This document shows positions 1 to 11,780 of a stretch of DNA of 64,000 bases, in pieces. The DNA lies in NCBI GenBank assembly GCA_036023115.1, contig JAYKKT010000091.1, positions 32,385,501-32,449,500 on the forward strand. Reading direction: 5' to 3'. Source of the DNA: Brasenia schreberi (lineage: Eukaryota > Streptophyta > Magnoliopsida > Nymphaeales > Cabombaceae). The notes under the pieces are model-generated. The model was not told where the DNA came from and searched no databases. It worked only from the letters and a program-made list of their open reading frames with translations. Numbering within the stretch: the stretch's first letter is position 1; every line of letters begins with the position of its first letter. The position numbers were made by a program, and so were the translations under genes.

Positions 1-407
1 TCTTCATGATTCCTGCCTAATTGGATTTTGGTCCTGGATGGATTTAAAAGGTTTCTCTCTCTCTCTCACACACACAGACACCATAAAGACACGACCCATA
101 ATAATTTAAGCGTCAATAGTCTGTGTACTGTGTAGTAATTAGTATACGCTCTCGAGAAGGTATTCTCGTGGTGAGTTTTACTTGGTTTGCAGCTGATGAC
201 CCACAGCCATGATATTTTTCGTCCCAAGTAATTGTTTTTTTAGCACCATTCCCCTCGTAGGAATTTGGACCAAACAAACCTTACTGGATATATTGAATCT
301 GTAATTTGGATTTACGTAGTCATGCTGTAACTTTGAATCTTTATTGATAAGACAAAAAGTAAATAAGAGAGAAGGGAGTTTGGAGCTTGTCCCCTTGATT
401 CTGTATT
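1..407. other. No gene seen; upstream flank of kinase pseudogene A
   Basis: AT-rich sequence with a CT/CA simple repeat near 53-80. A short open frame on the minus strand (178-444) has no recognisable domain and overlaps what looks like promoter sequence of the kinase pseudogene, so I leave it out. Confidence 0.5.
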
Positions 408-414
408 TATAAAA
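408..414 (+). promoter_or_regulatory. Possible TATA box of kinase pseudogene A
   Basis: TATAAAA lies about 80 bases before the ATG at 494. A TTGACT (W-box core) follows at 422-427, a site often bound by WRKY factors. Position and motif are seen; any function is inference, and the gene it would serve is broken. Confidence 0.35.
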
Positions 415-493
415 GAGAATGTTGACTGAAAGGAATTGAAACAATCTCTCAGTCTGTGTGTGTCTTTGTGAAGAGAAGATAGTTAATTTGGAG

Positions 494-687
494 ATGGAGG
501 GCGAGATCCAAGTGGAGGAAAGAAGGGAAGCAGCAGATGGGAGATGGGAGAGTTTACATAGCTGTGAGCTAACGATTCAAGGAGAATAAGACCAACTTGA
601 GGTGGTGTTTGCAGAGATTCAGGGATTCGGCAGATCAGTTGGTAATCCTTCACGTCCATCGCCCCTCTGAGTTTGTGCGCGCACCAA
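494..687 (+). pseudogene. Pseudogene A exon 1 (USP domain N-terminus)
   Basis: Starts with an ATG and reads like exon 1 of copies B and C (beginning MEGEIQVE, later VYIAV and VILHVH) up to CCA-A before a GTAACT donor at 688. The 7 bases at 536-542 are repeated at 543-549, which shifts the frame; removing one copy leaves 187 nt, phase 1, as in the paralogs. A TAA stop lies at 570-572 where paralogs read through. Confidence 0.85.
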
Positions 688-815
688 GTAACTCTCTCTC
701 TCTCTCTCAAACATGTACACAGACAGTTATATTGAAAAAATGATGTGATTTTATTTAGAAAACAGAGTGGTATATGCTATCTTTTACGAGTGTAATTTAT
801 CCCCAAAGAAGATTA

Positions 816-1265
816 TGTTAGAGCATAGTGGCCATTCTCTGCTCAAGTAACGGCCGGACTGGCCATCCAGTCTACCTGAGGATAAGGCCAGATCGGTAAC
901 GGACGATCATGATCAGGATTTTCGATAACGGTCATCCGTTACAAGCTCCCAGATGAGGGAAGCCGTAGGTGGATAAGCACGACGAAGGGGGAGCACCTGC
1001 CTATAAAAGTAGGAATTACAGGCACTCAAAATACAGTGAAATATTCACAGAAAATAGAATACATAATAAAAAAAAGGAGTGTATCTTCGTATGTGCGAGA
1101 CCCTGTGTGCGAACCTCGTGTGTGAACCTCGTGTCCATCATCCGTTGCATCTACATTTTAACAGGTATGCTCATTGTGAATAAAGGCCCTAAAAGGAATC
1201 CGGCGTACAACAACAAGGTCATCATCGAAATCCGGCGAACAGAGGAGGTATACGACTCTTCCACA
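816..1265 (+). repeat. 5' LTR of copia element 1
   Basis: Begins TGTTAGAGCATAG and ends CA. It is matched by the LTR at 6839-7281, including shared tracts such as GACTGGCCATCCAGTC and the run around GGATAAGCACGACGAAGG. A primer site follows directly at 1266. The two LTRs differ at many positions and by small indels, so the insertion is not young. No 5-bp target duplication is seen (811-815 and 7282-7286 differ). Confidence 0.85.
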
Positions 1266-1279
1266 TTGGTATTAGGGCC
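1266..1279 (+). other. Primer binding site of copia element 1
   Basis: TTGGTATTAGGGCC directly follows the LTR end and resembles the usual plant copia site TGGTATCAGAGC, complementary to initiator tRNA-Met, with two or three mismatches. Confidence 0.75.
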
Positions 1280-1458
1280 TACATCGCTGCAAAAAAAAAA
1301 GAGAGAGTATCAGTAAAGAAGGAAAAAAAGACCCCGGACAGAGAGAAATCGAGAAAAAAAAGGAGGGGAGAGAAAGCAGCAGTCGGCAGAAGCGTAGAAG
1401 ACCCAAGGCCAAGGTCGAATGGCCGAAGCTGGAACAACCACAATCAAGGCCGACAAGA

Positions 1459-1680
1459 GCCAAAGGTAAAAACCAGAGGCAGTCCCGTAAGAGCCAAAGG
1501 CAAAAACCCGAGACAGGCCCGCAAGAGCCAAAGGCAAAAACTTGAGACAGGCCCACAAGAGCCAAAGGCAAAAACCCGAGGCAGGCCGGCAAAGAGCCAA
1601 AGGCAAAAACCCGAGGCAGATGCCGGCAAGAGCCAAAGTAAAAAACCACAGGTAGAGGCCGGCAAGAATCAAAGCTGCAA
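1459..1680 (+). repeat. 34-36 bp minisatellite in the copia 1 leader
   Basis: About six tandem copies of a 34-36 bp unit, each starting near GCCAAAGGCAAAAAC and ending near GGCAAGA. The unit repeats in phase long enough to keep minus-strand frames open (1272-1802, 1310-1687), which makes spurious low-complexity ORFs. It lies in the untranslated leader between primer site and gag. Confidence 0.85.
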
Positions 1681-1949
1681 AAACCAAAAGCGGTAGGCTG
1701 AGTGGCCGGCAAAAGAAGACGCCAGTTACTCCGAAAGCCGACGAACAACCAGAGGAACCCGCTAGGGTTTTCCCCTCCGGCCACCCCCTCCCACACTCTC
1801 AATCTCTTCTCCCCCTCCCTGTTTTTTCTAGAAACACTCTCTATCTCTCTGTAATAAACACTCTTAAAGCGTTTTAAGTATAGCGAAAAAAAAAAAATTC
1901 AAATTCGTGGTTTCGAAAAACTGCGGCGGGAAAACCAGCGGTTTTCTAA

Positions 1950-2222
1950 AACCTCTCACGGTTTTCATAAACCGCCAATGGTTTCGAAAAAACGCCTCGA
2001 GGATCATGGCCAAAAGACTTAACTACCCCTGTCCAGTTTCGAATATTACGCTGTTGCCACCAAAATTATCCTTTTGTCTATATATAACCTCTCATGGTTT
2101 TTAGAAACCGCCAATGGTTTCGAAAAAACGCCTCGGGGATCATGGCCAAAAGACTTAACTATCCCTATCCAATTTCAAATATTACGCTGTTGCCACTGGA
2201 CAAAATTACCCTTTTGTCTAGA
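1950..2222 (+). repeat. 136-bp tandem duplication in the copia 1 leader
   Basis: Copy one 1950-2085 and copy two 2086 to about 2222. Both contain AACCTCTCA, CCGCCAATGGTTTCGAAAAA, GATCATGGCCAAAAGACTTA and ATTACGCTGTTGCCAC, with scattered differences and a short indel near the end. Confidence 0.85.
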
Positions 2223-2711
2223 TATTTTTGGGTAAAAAGACTGTTTTGCTCTTTCTGAGCAAAAAGATAGTTTTACCCTTTGGATGTTTATGAAATTTAC
2301 TAAATACCGGGGCTATCATTTTACTATTTTATCCATCTTGGTTTGGATACAATTCTGTCATTTAGTCAACTATTCTTTTAGAAAATTACAGATTTGCCCT
2401 GAGGTTAAAATTATGATTTTAACCCCGATCAGTTGCGAATTTTATAAGAATACCAAATAGTAATTTTACAAGTTTGTTCTCGTGGTTTTACAAAATTATA
2501 AAAGAGGACAAATAGATAAAATTATAGTTTTATCTCTTGGTATCCTTTTTAGGGGCACAGAGGCAGAAAACCCCTTAGAATTTTTTTTTACAAAAGATTA
2601 TCTGCTACATATCATGCATCACTTTAACATGTCTCTTGCTATGTGTGCTTTTGTTTTTGTGATGGTTTTCTTTGTAGATCCCTTGATTGTTTTTTTGCCA
2701 AACACTTAAAA

Positions 2712-3539
2712 ATGAGTTCTAGGATATGTGTGTCCGAATTGGCAAAAACAGAAAAGTTGAATGGTGTGAACTTCTAGACATGGAAGAGAAGAATACCCTT
2801 TTCTCTAACACTAGAAGGTGTAGAGTATGTTTTAAAGAAAACCGTGCGTCCTCTACCCCTAGATGCAAGAGACCAACAGTTAGAAATGTATAAAATATTT
2901 CTAAAAGATGATATCATGGCAAGGACAATCATGTTAACTTACATGGAGGATGGTCTGATTAAGGTCTTTGAAGAATTTAAGACCGTGAAAGAGCTGTTTG
3001 ATTCATTAACAACTAAATATGATACAACTACAAAATTGCATGTGCAGTTACAACTACAGAAATACAACTCCTTCAGTATGAAAGAAGGAGAAAATGTAGT
3101 AGAGCATGTAAATCACATGCTGGTGATGGCTAGAGACTTAGCCATAGCAAAATCAGTCATCCCCGAACCGATGCAAATATCAACTATACTGAACAGTCTA
3201 CTTCCGTCATGGAACATGGTCACCACTATCCTAAGACTAGGGCCAGAAATTAACCTTTCTGAGTTGTTCCTAAAACTAGCAATAGAGCATGAACATATGC
3301 TTAAAAAAAAAAGGAGAAATTGCTAGTGGTGCAGGATGAGTTTGCGTCTAGCTCCAAATCCAACTAGAAAAAGAAACCAAATAAAAAGTTTGGTAAGAAT
3401 AACAAGAAAGACAGTCAAAGTTTTAAGAAATCACAGGAAGCCGCTTCTCGGGTCAAGTGTTTCAATTGTGTAAAGATGAGACACTATAAAATGGACTGCC
3501 ACAATAAGAAAGGTGGAGGAAACAACCCACAGCGTTGAC
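2712..3539 (+). pseudogene. gag of copia element 1 (broken)
   Basis: The ATG at 2712 opens a copia gag frame that meets TAG at 2775-2777, at the usual tryptophan-rich start of gag. A long open piece follows (2844-3326) with the UBN2-type gag fold (for example LFDSLTTKYDTT and HVNHMLVMARDLA). An A-rich run near 3302-3311 shifts the frame. The zinc knuckle CFNCVKMRHYKMDC is at about 3459-3500: spacing C-x2-C-x4-H-x4-C is kept, but the glycines are lost. Confidence 0.85.
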
Positions 3540-6500
3540 AGTTAGAGAAGTAGGATATAATCTGCATGATTTCAGAATGACTGTACTTGGACCGCCCAGT
3601 GACAGGTTGGTGGATAGACTCTGGAGCTACAAGACACATCTCGAAGACCAAGGAAGGGGCAATGGACCTGAAGGAATATAAACTTGGAGAACATCGTGTA
3701 TATATGAGAAATAGTACTTTCTCAAATGTTCTAGGTATTGGATCCTTCAGGATATTTATACAAGGCAAACCAATTGTACTGACCGATGTGTTAATTGTGT
3801 TATCTATAAGGTGCAATCTGGTCTTGGTCCCTGCCTTAGTTAAGAAGGGCTTTGAAGTTAGGTTTATTCCTACCAAGGTGACTGTGGGAAAACATGGGAG
3901 AATCTTGTTCTCAAGGAAATTCGATGTAGAACATGGACTGTTCAAATTATCTGAAAATGAAAGTTATCCATCTTCTGCTTATATTGAGAGTGCCTTTACT
4001 GTTGATGTGAATATGTGACATAAACGCCTAGGGCATATAAGTTTGGAAAAAATGAGGAAATTATCCAACTTTGACTTATTGTCTGGATTTGAGGAAAAAA
4101 CTTTCAACAAGTGTGAAGCTTGTATACAAGGAAAAATGACAAGAAAAGTTTTTCCCAAGGAAACAACAAGGGCAACAACCTTGTTGGAAGTTATTCACAC
4201 AGATTTATGTAGACCTTTTAGTGTAAAGACACATCGGGGAAAGGGTTATTTTATAACCTTTATCGATGATTACTCTACATATATGTATATATATATATCT
4301 TTTAGCACATAAATCGGAGGCACTTGATGCTTTCAAAGAATATAAGCAAGAAGTAAAAAATCAATTAGGGCATTTGATCAAAGTCTTAAGATGAGACAGA
4401 GGAGGTGAATATACCTCGACAGCATTCTTGGAATTTTGCAAAGACTTTGGTATTGCTAAACAAAATACAATGCCCAGGACACCTCAGCAAAATGGTGTAG
4501 TTGAGAGATACAATAGAACCTCGCTGAATATGACAAGGTCTATGTTGATTGATGTCTCTCTTCCAAAGGTATTTTGTGGAGAAGCAGTAAGTATAACTGT
4601 TTACATACTCAATAGAGTACCATGTAAAGCTGTATTCACTACACCATATGAGATGTGGTTCGGAAGAAAACTCAACCTAGGTCATCTCAGGAGGTGGGAA
4701 TCTATAGCACATGTGAAGATCCTTGATCAGTCTAGAGATAAGCTAGACAACAAGTCCTTGAGATGTTTATTTATTGGATATCCAAAAGGTTCAAAAGGAT
4801 ATCGATTTTATCACAAGGACCACAAACTCATTGAAAGCAGAGATGTTGAATTCTTAGAGAATACTAAGAATGGCATCCTGGAGAACGATGAGGAATGTGT
4901 TGATGATTTGGTAGATTTAGACCAATCATCTTTTGAGCCCATAGAAGATCTTCCTCAAACTACTGATACTTTAAGTGGAAATAAGAGGCCAAGAGTCACT
5001 CTGTCCTACTTAAAGGATTATCACACTTATCTTGTGTAGGAAGTATGTAATTCGGTAGATTTGGATGAGTTGACTGATAACTTGACTTATTAGCAAGCAA
5101 TGAACTCATCAAAAGCAACAGACTGGGAGAAAGCCATGGATGAGGAAATTGAATCCATTGAGAAAAACCAAGTCTAAGAGTTGGCTGATTTGCCAAAAGG
5201 AAGAAAAGCTATAGGCTGTAAATGAGTTCTGAAAAATAAATACAAGGTTGATAGTACAATCGATAAGTTTAAAGTGAGGTTGGTTGCAAAGGACTTTTTG
5301 CAAAAAGAGGGAATAGATTATGTTGAGACATATTCCTCAGTTGCGAAATTTGCATCCATACGGATAATCATGGCAATATTTGCATACTATGATTTGGATT
5401 TACATCAGTTAGATGTAAAGACAGCTTTTCTAAATGGAGATTTAGAAGAAATCATATACATGCAGCAGCCCGAAGGATTTGTGGTTGAAGGCAAAGAAGA
5501 TAAAGTATATAGGTTGAAAAAATCCCTATATGGCTTGAAATAGTTACCTCGCCAATGATATTTGACTTTTCAAAATGTCATTATAGAACTTGGGTTTGTG
5601 GCTAACAAACTTGATCACTGTGTATATGTTTGGAACAGCAGGAGCCACTTTGTCATCTTATCATTGTATGTTGATGACATATTGTTGATTGGAAATGACA
5701 ATGAGATGATTGTCAAAACCAAGTCATGGTTGAACTCTAAGTTCGAAATAAAGGATATGGGGGAAGCATCCTATATCCTGGGTATAAATATCTCTCGAGA
5801 TAGAGGATCTAGATTCTTATGCCTGAGTTAGGAGAGATATATTGACTATATCCTCAAGAAGTTTAAAATGGGTGAATTCAAGTCTGCAGATACACTTGTT
5901 GCAAAAGGGGTTAAATTAAGTAAGGCTGATTGTCCCAATAAAGGAGACGATAAGCCTAATGTTCCTTATGCACAAGTTGTTGGCAGCTTGATGTATACTA
6001 TGTTGTGTACAAAACTTGATATCAGCTTTGCTGTTGGTCTTATCAGTAGATACCAAAGTAATTCTGGTTGGCAGCACTGGGTAGCTGTGAAAAGGATTCT
6101 AAGATATCTGAAAGGAACAAAAGACTTGAAACTGTGTTTTCAAACAGATAAATTAAAAATGGTAGGATACTCATATGCTGACTTTACTAGGAGCAAAGAT
6201 GACAACAAATCCACCTCAGGACAAATATTCTTATTTGGAGCTGGTGTTGTTTCTTGGGCATGTAAGAAACAGGGAGGTGTAGCGTTGCATACACAGGAAG
6301 CTCAGTATGTTGCTTGTTGTATGGCTACAACTAGTGTTATCTGGATAAGCTGCTTCATAGGAGATTTGAAGTTTAAAATAACAGACGAGCCAATGGTTTT
6401 CTATTATGATAACAATACAGCAATTGCTCTTATTAAGAATGGAGCAGATTGCTCAAAAAGCAAGCATATAATGGTAAAATACCACTATGCTTATGATATG

Positions 6501-6629
6501 GTTATGAGAAAGGAAATATCCATCTCATACATGCCAACGGAAGATATGTTGGCAGACCCCTTAACAAAAGGCATAACAGAGGAACTTTTCTCAAAACATG
6601 TTACAAACATGGGTTTGAGATATGTTTGA
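3540..6629 (+). pseudogene. pol of copia element 1 (broken): protease, integrase, RT, RNase H
   Basis: Protease motif WWIDSGATRHISK at about 3608; GAG-pre-integrase HKRLGHIS from about 4019 with CEACIQGK; integrase pieces HTDLC, FITFIDDYS and TPQQNGVVERYNR (4190-4510); reverse transcriptase QLDVKTAFLNG (about 5408) and YVDD at 5667-5678; RNase H with WACKKQ, TQEAQY and MPTEDMLADPLTKG, ending TGA at 6627. Stops include TGA 4016-4018 and TAG 5037-5039, and there are several frame changes. Order IN before RT fixes it as Ty1/copia. Confidence 0.9.
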
Positions 6630-6631
6630 TT

Positions 6632-6727
6632 GTTGTATAGGTAAATAACCATACAACGAACATATTATTGTATAGGTAAATAACCATACAACGGATGATT
6701 TGTTGTGTAGGGAAATAACCATACAAC
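6632..6727 (+). repeat. Three tandem hairpin units upstream of the copia 1 purine tract
   Basis: Units at 6632-6658, 6668-6693 and 6702-6727, spaced 34-36 bases. Each reads close to TTGTATAGGTAAATAACC then ATACAAC, so each can fold on itself by TTGTAT/ATACAA pairing. They start five bases after the pol stop and precede the purine tract. Role unknown. Confidence 0.8.
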
Positions 6728-6828
6728 AGGTTCTAATTGCAATAGTAATCAGGAATCAACATAACTAGGGAAAACCCCTGAAAAGTGGGAGGAAAACCAA
6801 TATGTCGATACACTTGGCTCAAATGGCC

Positions 6829-6838
6829 AAGTGGGAGA
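6829..6838 (+). other. Polypurine tract of copia element 1
   Basis: AAGTGGGAGA directly abuts the 3' LTR start TGTTACAG at 6839, the place where plus-strand priming is expected. Confidence 0.65.
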
Positions 6839-7281
6839 TGTTACAGCATAGTGGCCATTCTCATCTCAGGTAACAGTTGGACTGGCCATCCAGTCCGTTA
6901 CTTGAGGATAAGGCCAGATCAATAACGGTAACGAACGACCATTAAAGAGATTTTCGATAACGGTCATCTGTTACAAGCTCCCAGACGAGGGAAGCAGTAG
7001 GTGGATAAGCATGACGAAGGGGAAGCACCTGCCTATAAAGGCAGGAATTACAGGCACTCAAAATATAGTGAAATATTCACAGAAAATAGAATACAGAATA
7101 AAAAAAAGGAGTGTATCTTTGTCTGTGCATGACCCTGTGTGGGAACCTCGTGTCCATCATCCACTGCATCTACATTTTAACAGGTTTGTTCATCGTCAAC
7201 AGAGGCTCTCAAAGGAATCTGGCGTACAATAACAAAGCCATCACCGGAATCCGATGAACATAAGAGGTACACGACTCTACA
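6839..7281 (+). repeat. 3' LTR of copia element 1
   Basis: Begins TGTTACAGCATAGTGGCC and ends near CTCTACA. It is the partner of 816-1265, with small insertions and deletions relative to it. Confidence 0.85.
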
Positions 7282-8027
7282 TGGTTGTCAGTCAAGATAA
7301 AACTGTCGTGAATTGCCCGGTCCAGAATAGGGCGTATGCCATGAGCTGTTGTTGTTTACGATTATGAATCATAATCAGTTCACGTGATTATCAAAACAGT
7401 ATATCCAATTCATTTGGGAGCTGACTTACCTACCCGGTACTGCTATTTATATCTTTAATTGGAGTATATTTATGTTATCATGTAGACATGGCCGATCTCT
7501 AACCCATCCAACAATTCTAACCGGAATGGAAGGGGGTCAGGGGACGGTTGGACCTAGAAACCGATGAAATCAGAACCGGAACTGAGACTATTCAGTTCGG
7601 CTCTGATTTCACCTTTTACAAAATCAGAACATGAACCAAAAAGGAACAACGACTCCAAACCATCGGTTCTGGTATTTCAAAAAAAATCTAATAATTTTAA
7701 TTTTTAAATAAAATTACCGGTTACAGGCTCAAACAAAAACCTTCTAAAATATTGCGATTTCAGGTTGCAGGCTAATCGGAATCGACAGTTTGAAATCGCA
7801 AGTTTTGGCTTACACATGATTTTATCATGTATGCATACCCCGCAAAGATGGATCTATGATGACATTTTTATGGTATAGCATATTTATTGATATGGGGTCC
7901 TTTTCACCATGTTATTTATTGGGAAGGTAGCAACCCTTTAGTGATCTCAACAATTTGGTTTTGAACTTCAGGTTTAGTATCAAATATCTTATTCAAATAA
8001 AAATTGATAATTTTGTTTATATGAAAA
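7282..8027. repeat. Non-coding; hAT-like short element remnant rich in GAACCGG motifs
   Basis: About 7485-7810 is dense in CCGGAA, GAACCG and GGTTC words on both strands, a style seen in short non-autonomous plant DNA elements; similar text recurs near 24.2, 40.1 and 40.9 kb. No terminal repeats can be fixed by eye. The rest is AT-rich without visible genes. Confidence 0.35.
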
Positions 8028-8566
8028 AAATAGATCTTATTGTGAGGATTGCAAGGTAATTTTAAGAAAAGCTTAACTACCCAAATTCAACTTTTAGTTA
8101 TAGATTTTTAGATAAAAAAGTAGACAAAGAAGGAAAGATCATATAGAGCTACTCGGAATAAATAGTGTAACCTCAAAAAAAGATATATTTAAACAAAAGT
8201 TTTTCAACAATGTACTTAGAATTATGTAGGTACACTTTATGATATGTGAAATAATATGGTTAAGCATATTAAGAAAGTGGTAAAAGACATGTTAGATAAA
8301 TCTAAGGAAGGAGTACTCAAACAAAAAGAAGTTTAGCGGTGAAGTGAAGTAATGTAAGATAAAATTAAGGTGAAAGGAATATGTTACAAATTGCATTATG
8401 CCAACAAGACTAATGAAACTTAGGAAGCTTATTAGAAAGCAAACAAAGAAGCAAAACATACTATAAGTAAAGCAAAAGCCTAAATTACAGAGGATTTATA
8501 TAAAAATCAATTCAAAAGAAGGTGAAAATGATATTTTTAAGATAGGCGAGACTTTAAATTTTATTT
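8028..8566 (+). mobile_element. RTE LINE fragment 1 (endonuclease-RT linker region)
   Basis: Matches, in opposite orientation, the part of the RTE element at 10560-11100: shared words include GATTGCAAGGTAATT, AACAAAAAGAAGTTT and CAAAAGAAGGTGAAAATGATATTTTTA. All frames are broken. It lies about 300 bases from the 3' end of the next RTE, in inverted orientation. Confidence 0.7.
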
Positions 8567-8874
8567 GAGATGATATGGATACACAAGTTGCTGGGAGAAA
8601 AATGTAGAAAGTTAAGTTGTACGAGAAATGTTCTTTGAATGTTTAAGCATACATTTTCTAACAGACACATATACATAATATGTATATAGAGAGAGTAATT
8701 GGTTAGTGTCTGCTCACTCATGCCTAACTATTATTTTTCAAGAACACGAGTGTAATAATATTGTCTTTCTTACGTATTGAAAATCCTTAAAAATTTTAAA
8801 TTATACCCATACCATTAAAAAACAATGGTCGGTTAGCCTCAATGGTGAGCATGAGTCGGTTTTCTAATAAATAT
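8567..8874. other. AT-rich spacer, no gene seen
   Basis: Short spacer within intron 1 of pseudogene A between two RTE pieces. No open frame with a recognisable product. Confidence 0.5.
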
Positions 8875-9041
8875 ACATATATACATATACAACAACAACA
8901 ACAACTAAGCATTTTCCCATATTAGATGAGGTCAACTACATGGATTCTTTGTTTCCACAGATCCATATTGTGTGCCATGTTAGTAGTCAACTCCCAGTAA
9001 GCTAGATCATTCTTTATTGTTTCTTTCCAACACTTTTGTGG

Positions 9042-10340
9042 TCATCCTCTACCTCTTTTAATACTTTCCAAATTTAGTTTTTCTAACCTTCTTACAGGTT
9101 CTTCTTCTGATCTTTCTATATGTCCAAACCATCTTAAACGATGTTCTCTCATTTTATCCTCTATTGGTGTCACCCCTAATTTGTTTCTAATAACCTTATT
9201 ATGTATACAGTCTTTTCTTGTATGACCACTCATACATCTCAACATCTTCATTTCTATCACAGACATCTTTTGTATATATTGATGATTAACTGCCCAACAC
9301 TCAGAACCACAAAACATGACAGGCCTAATTGCTGCTCTATAATATTTACCTTTTAACTTTAATGATATCTTCTTATCACAAAGAATACCTGATGCTCCTC
9401 TCCATTTTAACCAACCAGCATTAATTCTATGCATAACATCTCCATCAATTCTTCCATCACTTTGAAAAATTGACCCTAGGTATTTAAAACTTTTCTTTTG
9501 GAGAATGTAATGTGTGCCAATTTTAATTTCTATGTCCTCTGAAGTAACCAAATGATCAAACTTACATTCCATATATTCTGTCTTTGTTCTACTAAGTTGG
9601 AGGCCTTTGCTTTCTAATGTTTCTCTCCATAGTTCCAATTTTCTATTAACTTTTTCCTTAGACTCCTCCACTAATACAATGTCATCTGCAAATAACATAC
9701 ACTAAGGTACTTCATCTTGAATATGTTTTGTTAACTCATCCATAAGTATGGACTTAAAGTTGATCCTTGATGTAACCCAATATTAACTTCAAAGAAGTTT
9801 GTCGTTCCTTCAAGAGTCCACACATGTTTTTGCACCATCATACATATCTCTTATAACGTTAATATATGTCAATGGGATTCCTCTTTTTTCCAAAGTTCTC
9901 CAAAGAACCTCCCTCGGTACCCTATCATAAACTATTTCTAGATCAATAAATATCATGTGAAGGTCTTTCTTTTTTGCTCTAAAATATTTCATAAGACGTC
10001 TCAAAAGGTTAATCGCTTCAATAGTAGATCTACCTAGCATGAATCTAAATTGGTTCTCTGTTATACTTGGTACTTTTCTTAACCTACGTTCGATAATTCT
10101 TTCCCATAATTTTATAATATGACTCATTAACTTGATACCTCGATAATTTACACAATTTTGAATGTCTCCCTTGTTCTTATATATAGGTATAAGTGTACTT
10201 GCTCTCCATTCCTTGGGTATCTTTTGGTTTTTCCATATTTCATTAAATAGTCTTGTGAGCCAAGTGATTCCTATTTCTCCTAGTATTTTCCAAACTTCTA
10301 TAGGAATATTATCCGGTCCTACCGATTTACCACCCTTCAT
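9042..10340 (-). pseudogene. Reverse transcriptase of RTE 2 (frames broken)
   Basis: Two open pieces, 10340-9810 and 9698-9042, separated by frame breaks. Motifs in order: [39 protein letters not shown] (thumb and palm start), then the catalytic FADD at 9681-9692, followed by LSRTKTEYMECKF, which is characteristic of plant RTE elements. A C-terminal region with HRLRWFGHIER is present. Confidence 0.85.
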
Positions 10341-11057
10341 ATGTTTATGAGCCTCTTTGACTTCATTCTTTTGAATACGTCGGTAGAAATTGTAGTTTAT
10401 ATACTTTTCTAACTTGGCTAAATCTCCTAAGCTAATACTAACATCTTTATTTTTATTAAAAAGATTATAAAAACAGTTTTTTCATCTATTTTTTATATCT
10501 TCATTTGCCACTAGAAATTTTTCATCCTCGTCTTTTATGCATCTAACATAATTAAGATCTTTAGTTTTCTTATCTCTAGCCCTAGTTATCCTAAAAATAT
10601 CTCTTTCACCCTTTTTTGAGTTGAGTTTTTTATATAAGTCATCCCAAATCTTAGCTTTTGCTTCACTAACGGCCTTTTTCGCTTCCTTTTTTGCTTTCTT
10701 ATAAGCTTCTAAAGTTTCACTAGTTTTCGTAGCATAATATAATTTGTAACATGCCCTCTTTGCCTTGATTTTATTTTATACTACTTCACTCCACCACCAA
10801 ACTTCTTTTTGTGCCGATACACCTCCCTTAGATACCCCTAACACATCTTTCACCACTTTCCTAATATGTACAGCCATATTGTTCCACATATCACAGGGTG
10901 TACCAACATAATTCCAAACATCTCCTTGAAGGACTTTCTGTTTAAATATATATTCTTTCTCGCTTTGAAGGTTTCACCATTTAGTCCGAATAGCTCGATG
11001 CACTCTTATCTTCTTTGTCTATTTTTTAATTTGTAAATCCATAACTAAAAATCGATG

Positions 11058-11780
11058 TTAGGTGGTTAAGTTTTCTCCTAGAATTACCTTACAATCTTTA
11101 CAACACGCTCTATCTTTTTTTCTACAAATAAAGTAATCAATTTGTGTTTGTGATAAGCCACTCTTATAAGTAATTAAATGTTCATCTCGTTTTTTGAAGA
11201 TTGTATTGACTATAAAGAAATCAAATGCCATAGCAAAATTTAAAATCTCCTTACCTTCCTCATTTATATCCCCAAAACTAAAGTTTCTATGAATCTCTTG
11301 ATATCCTAGTGCCGCTTTACCGACATGTCCATTTAAATCTCTTCCTAAACAAATCATCTCACTTTGTGGAATCTTTTGAAACACCTTATCTAACTGTTCC
11401 CAAAAAGCTGTCTTTATACTATTTTCTAGTCCTACTTGGGGTGCGTAAGCACAAACTATATTCAAAACCTGTGCTCCTAACACTAATTTCAACGTCATGA
11501 TTCGGTCACCATATCGTTGTATGTCTACTACACTGTCCTTTAAATCTTTATTTATAATAATACCAACTCCGTTTCGAGCTTTTTCTTTACCTGAGTACCA
11601 TAATTTAAAACCTGTATCCTCTATCTTCTTTCATTTTTCTCCAACCCATTTTGTCTCTTGTAAACATAGAATATGAATCTTTCTTCGAATCATAGTATCT
11701 ACCACCTCCATTAGCTTACCCAATAATATTCCGATATTCCAATATTCAAAGAACCAATACGAATCTTATTATCTAGGACT
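11058..11780 (-). pseudogene. Endonuclease domain of RTE 2 (broken)
   Basis: The open piece 11498-11058 reads AYAPQVGLENS, GRDLNGHVG and QTQIDYFICRK, as in RTE apurinic endonucleases. Upstream on this strand (to about 11780) the start of the domain (LNIG, LCLQETKWVGEK) is present in other frames. Confidence 0.8.

Larger units (their letters stand above)
816..7281 (+). mobile_element. Copia element 1 (Ty1/copia LTR retrotransposon, defective), in intron 1 of pseudogene A
   Basis: A complete outline is present: LTR 816-1265, tRNA-Met-type primer site 1266-1279, long untranslated leader to 2711, gag, pol in the copia order (protease, integrase, reverse transcriptase, RNase H), three short hairpin repeats, a purine tract and LTR 6839-7281. 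The genes carry many stops and frameshifts, so it cannot move on its own. It sits between exons 1 and 2 of the kinase pseudogene, on the same strand. Confidence 0.9.

Noticed and set aside
178..444. Minus-strand 88-residue frame
   Set aside because: No domain, overlaps the likely promoter of pseudogene A, AT-driven composition.
1272..1802. Minus-strand 176-residue frame with repeated FAFGS-type text
   Set aside because: Produced by the 34-36 bp minisatellite in the copia leader; low complexity and no domain.
6632..6727. CRISPR-like array
   Set aside because: Only three short palindromic units inside a plant retrotransposon, no array features; plant nuclear genomes do not carry CRISPR.
811..7286. 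Target duplication of copia element 1
   Set aside because: The five bases on either side (GATTA and TGGTT) do not match.
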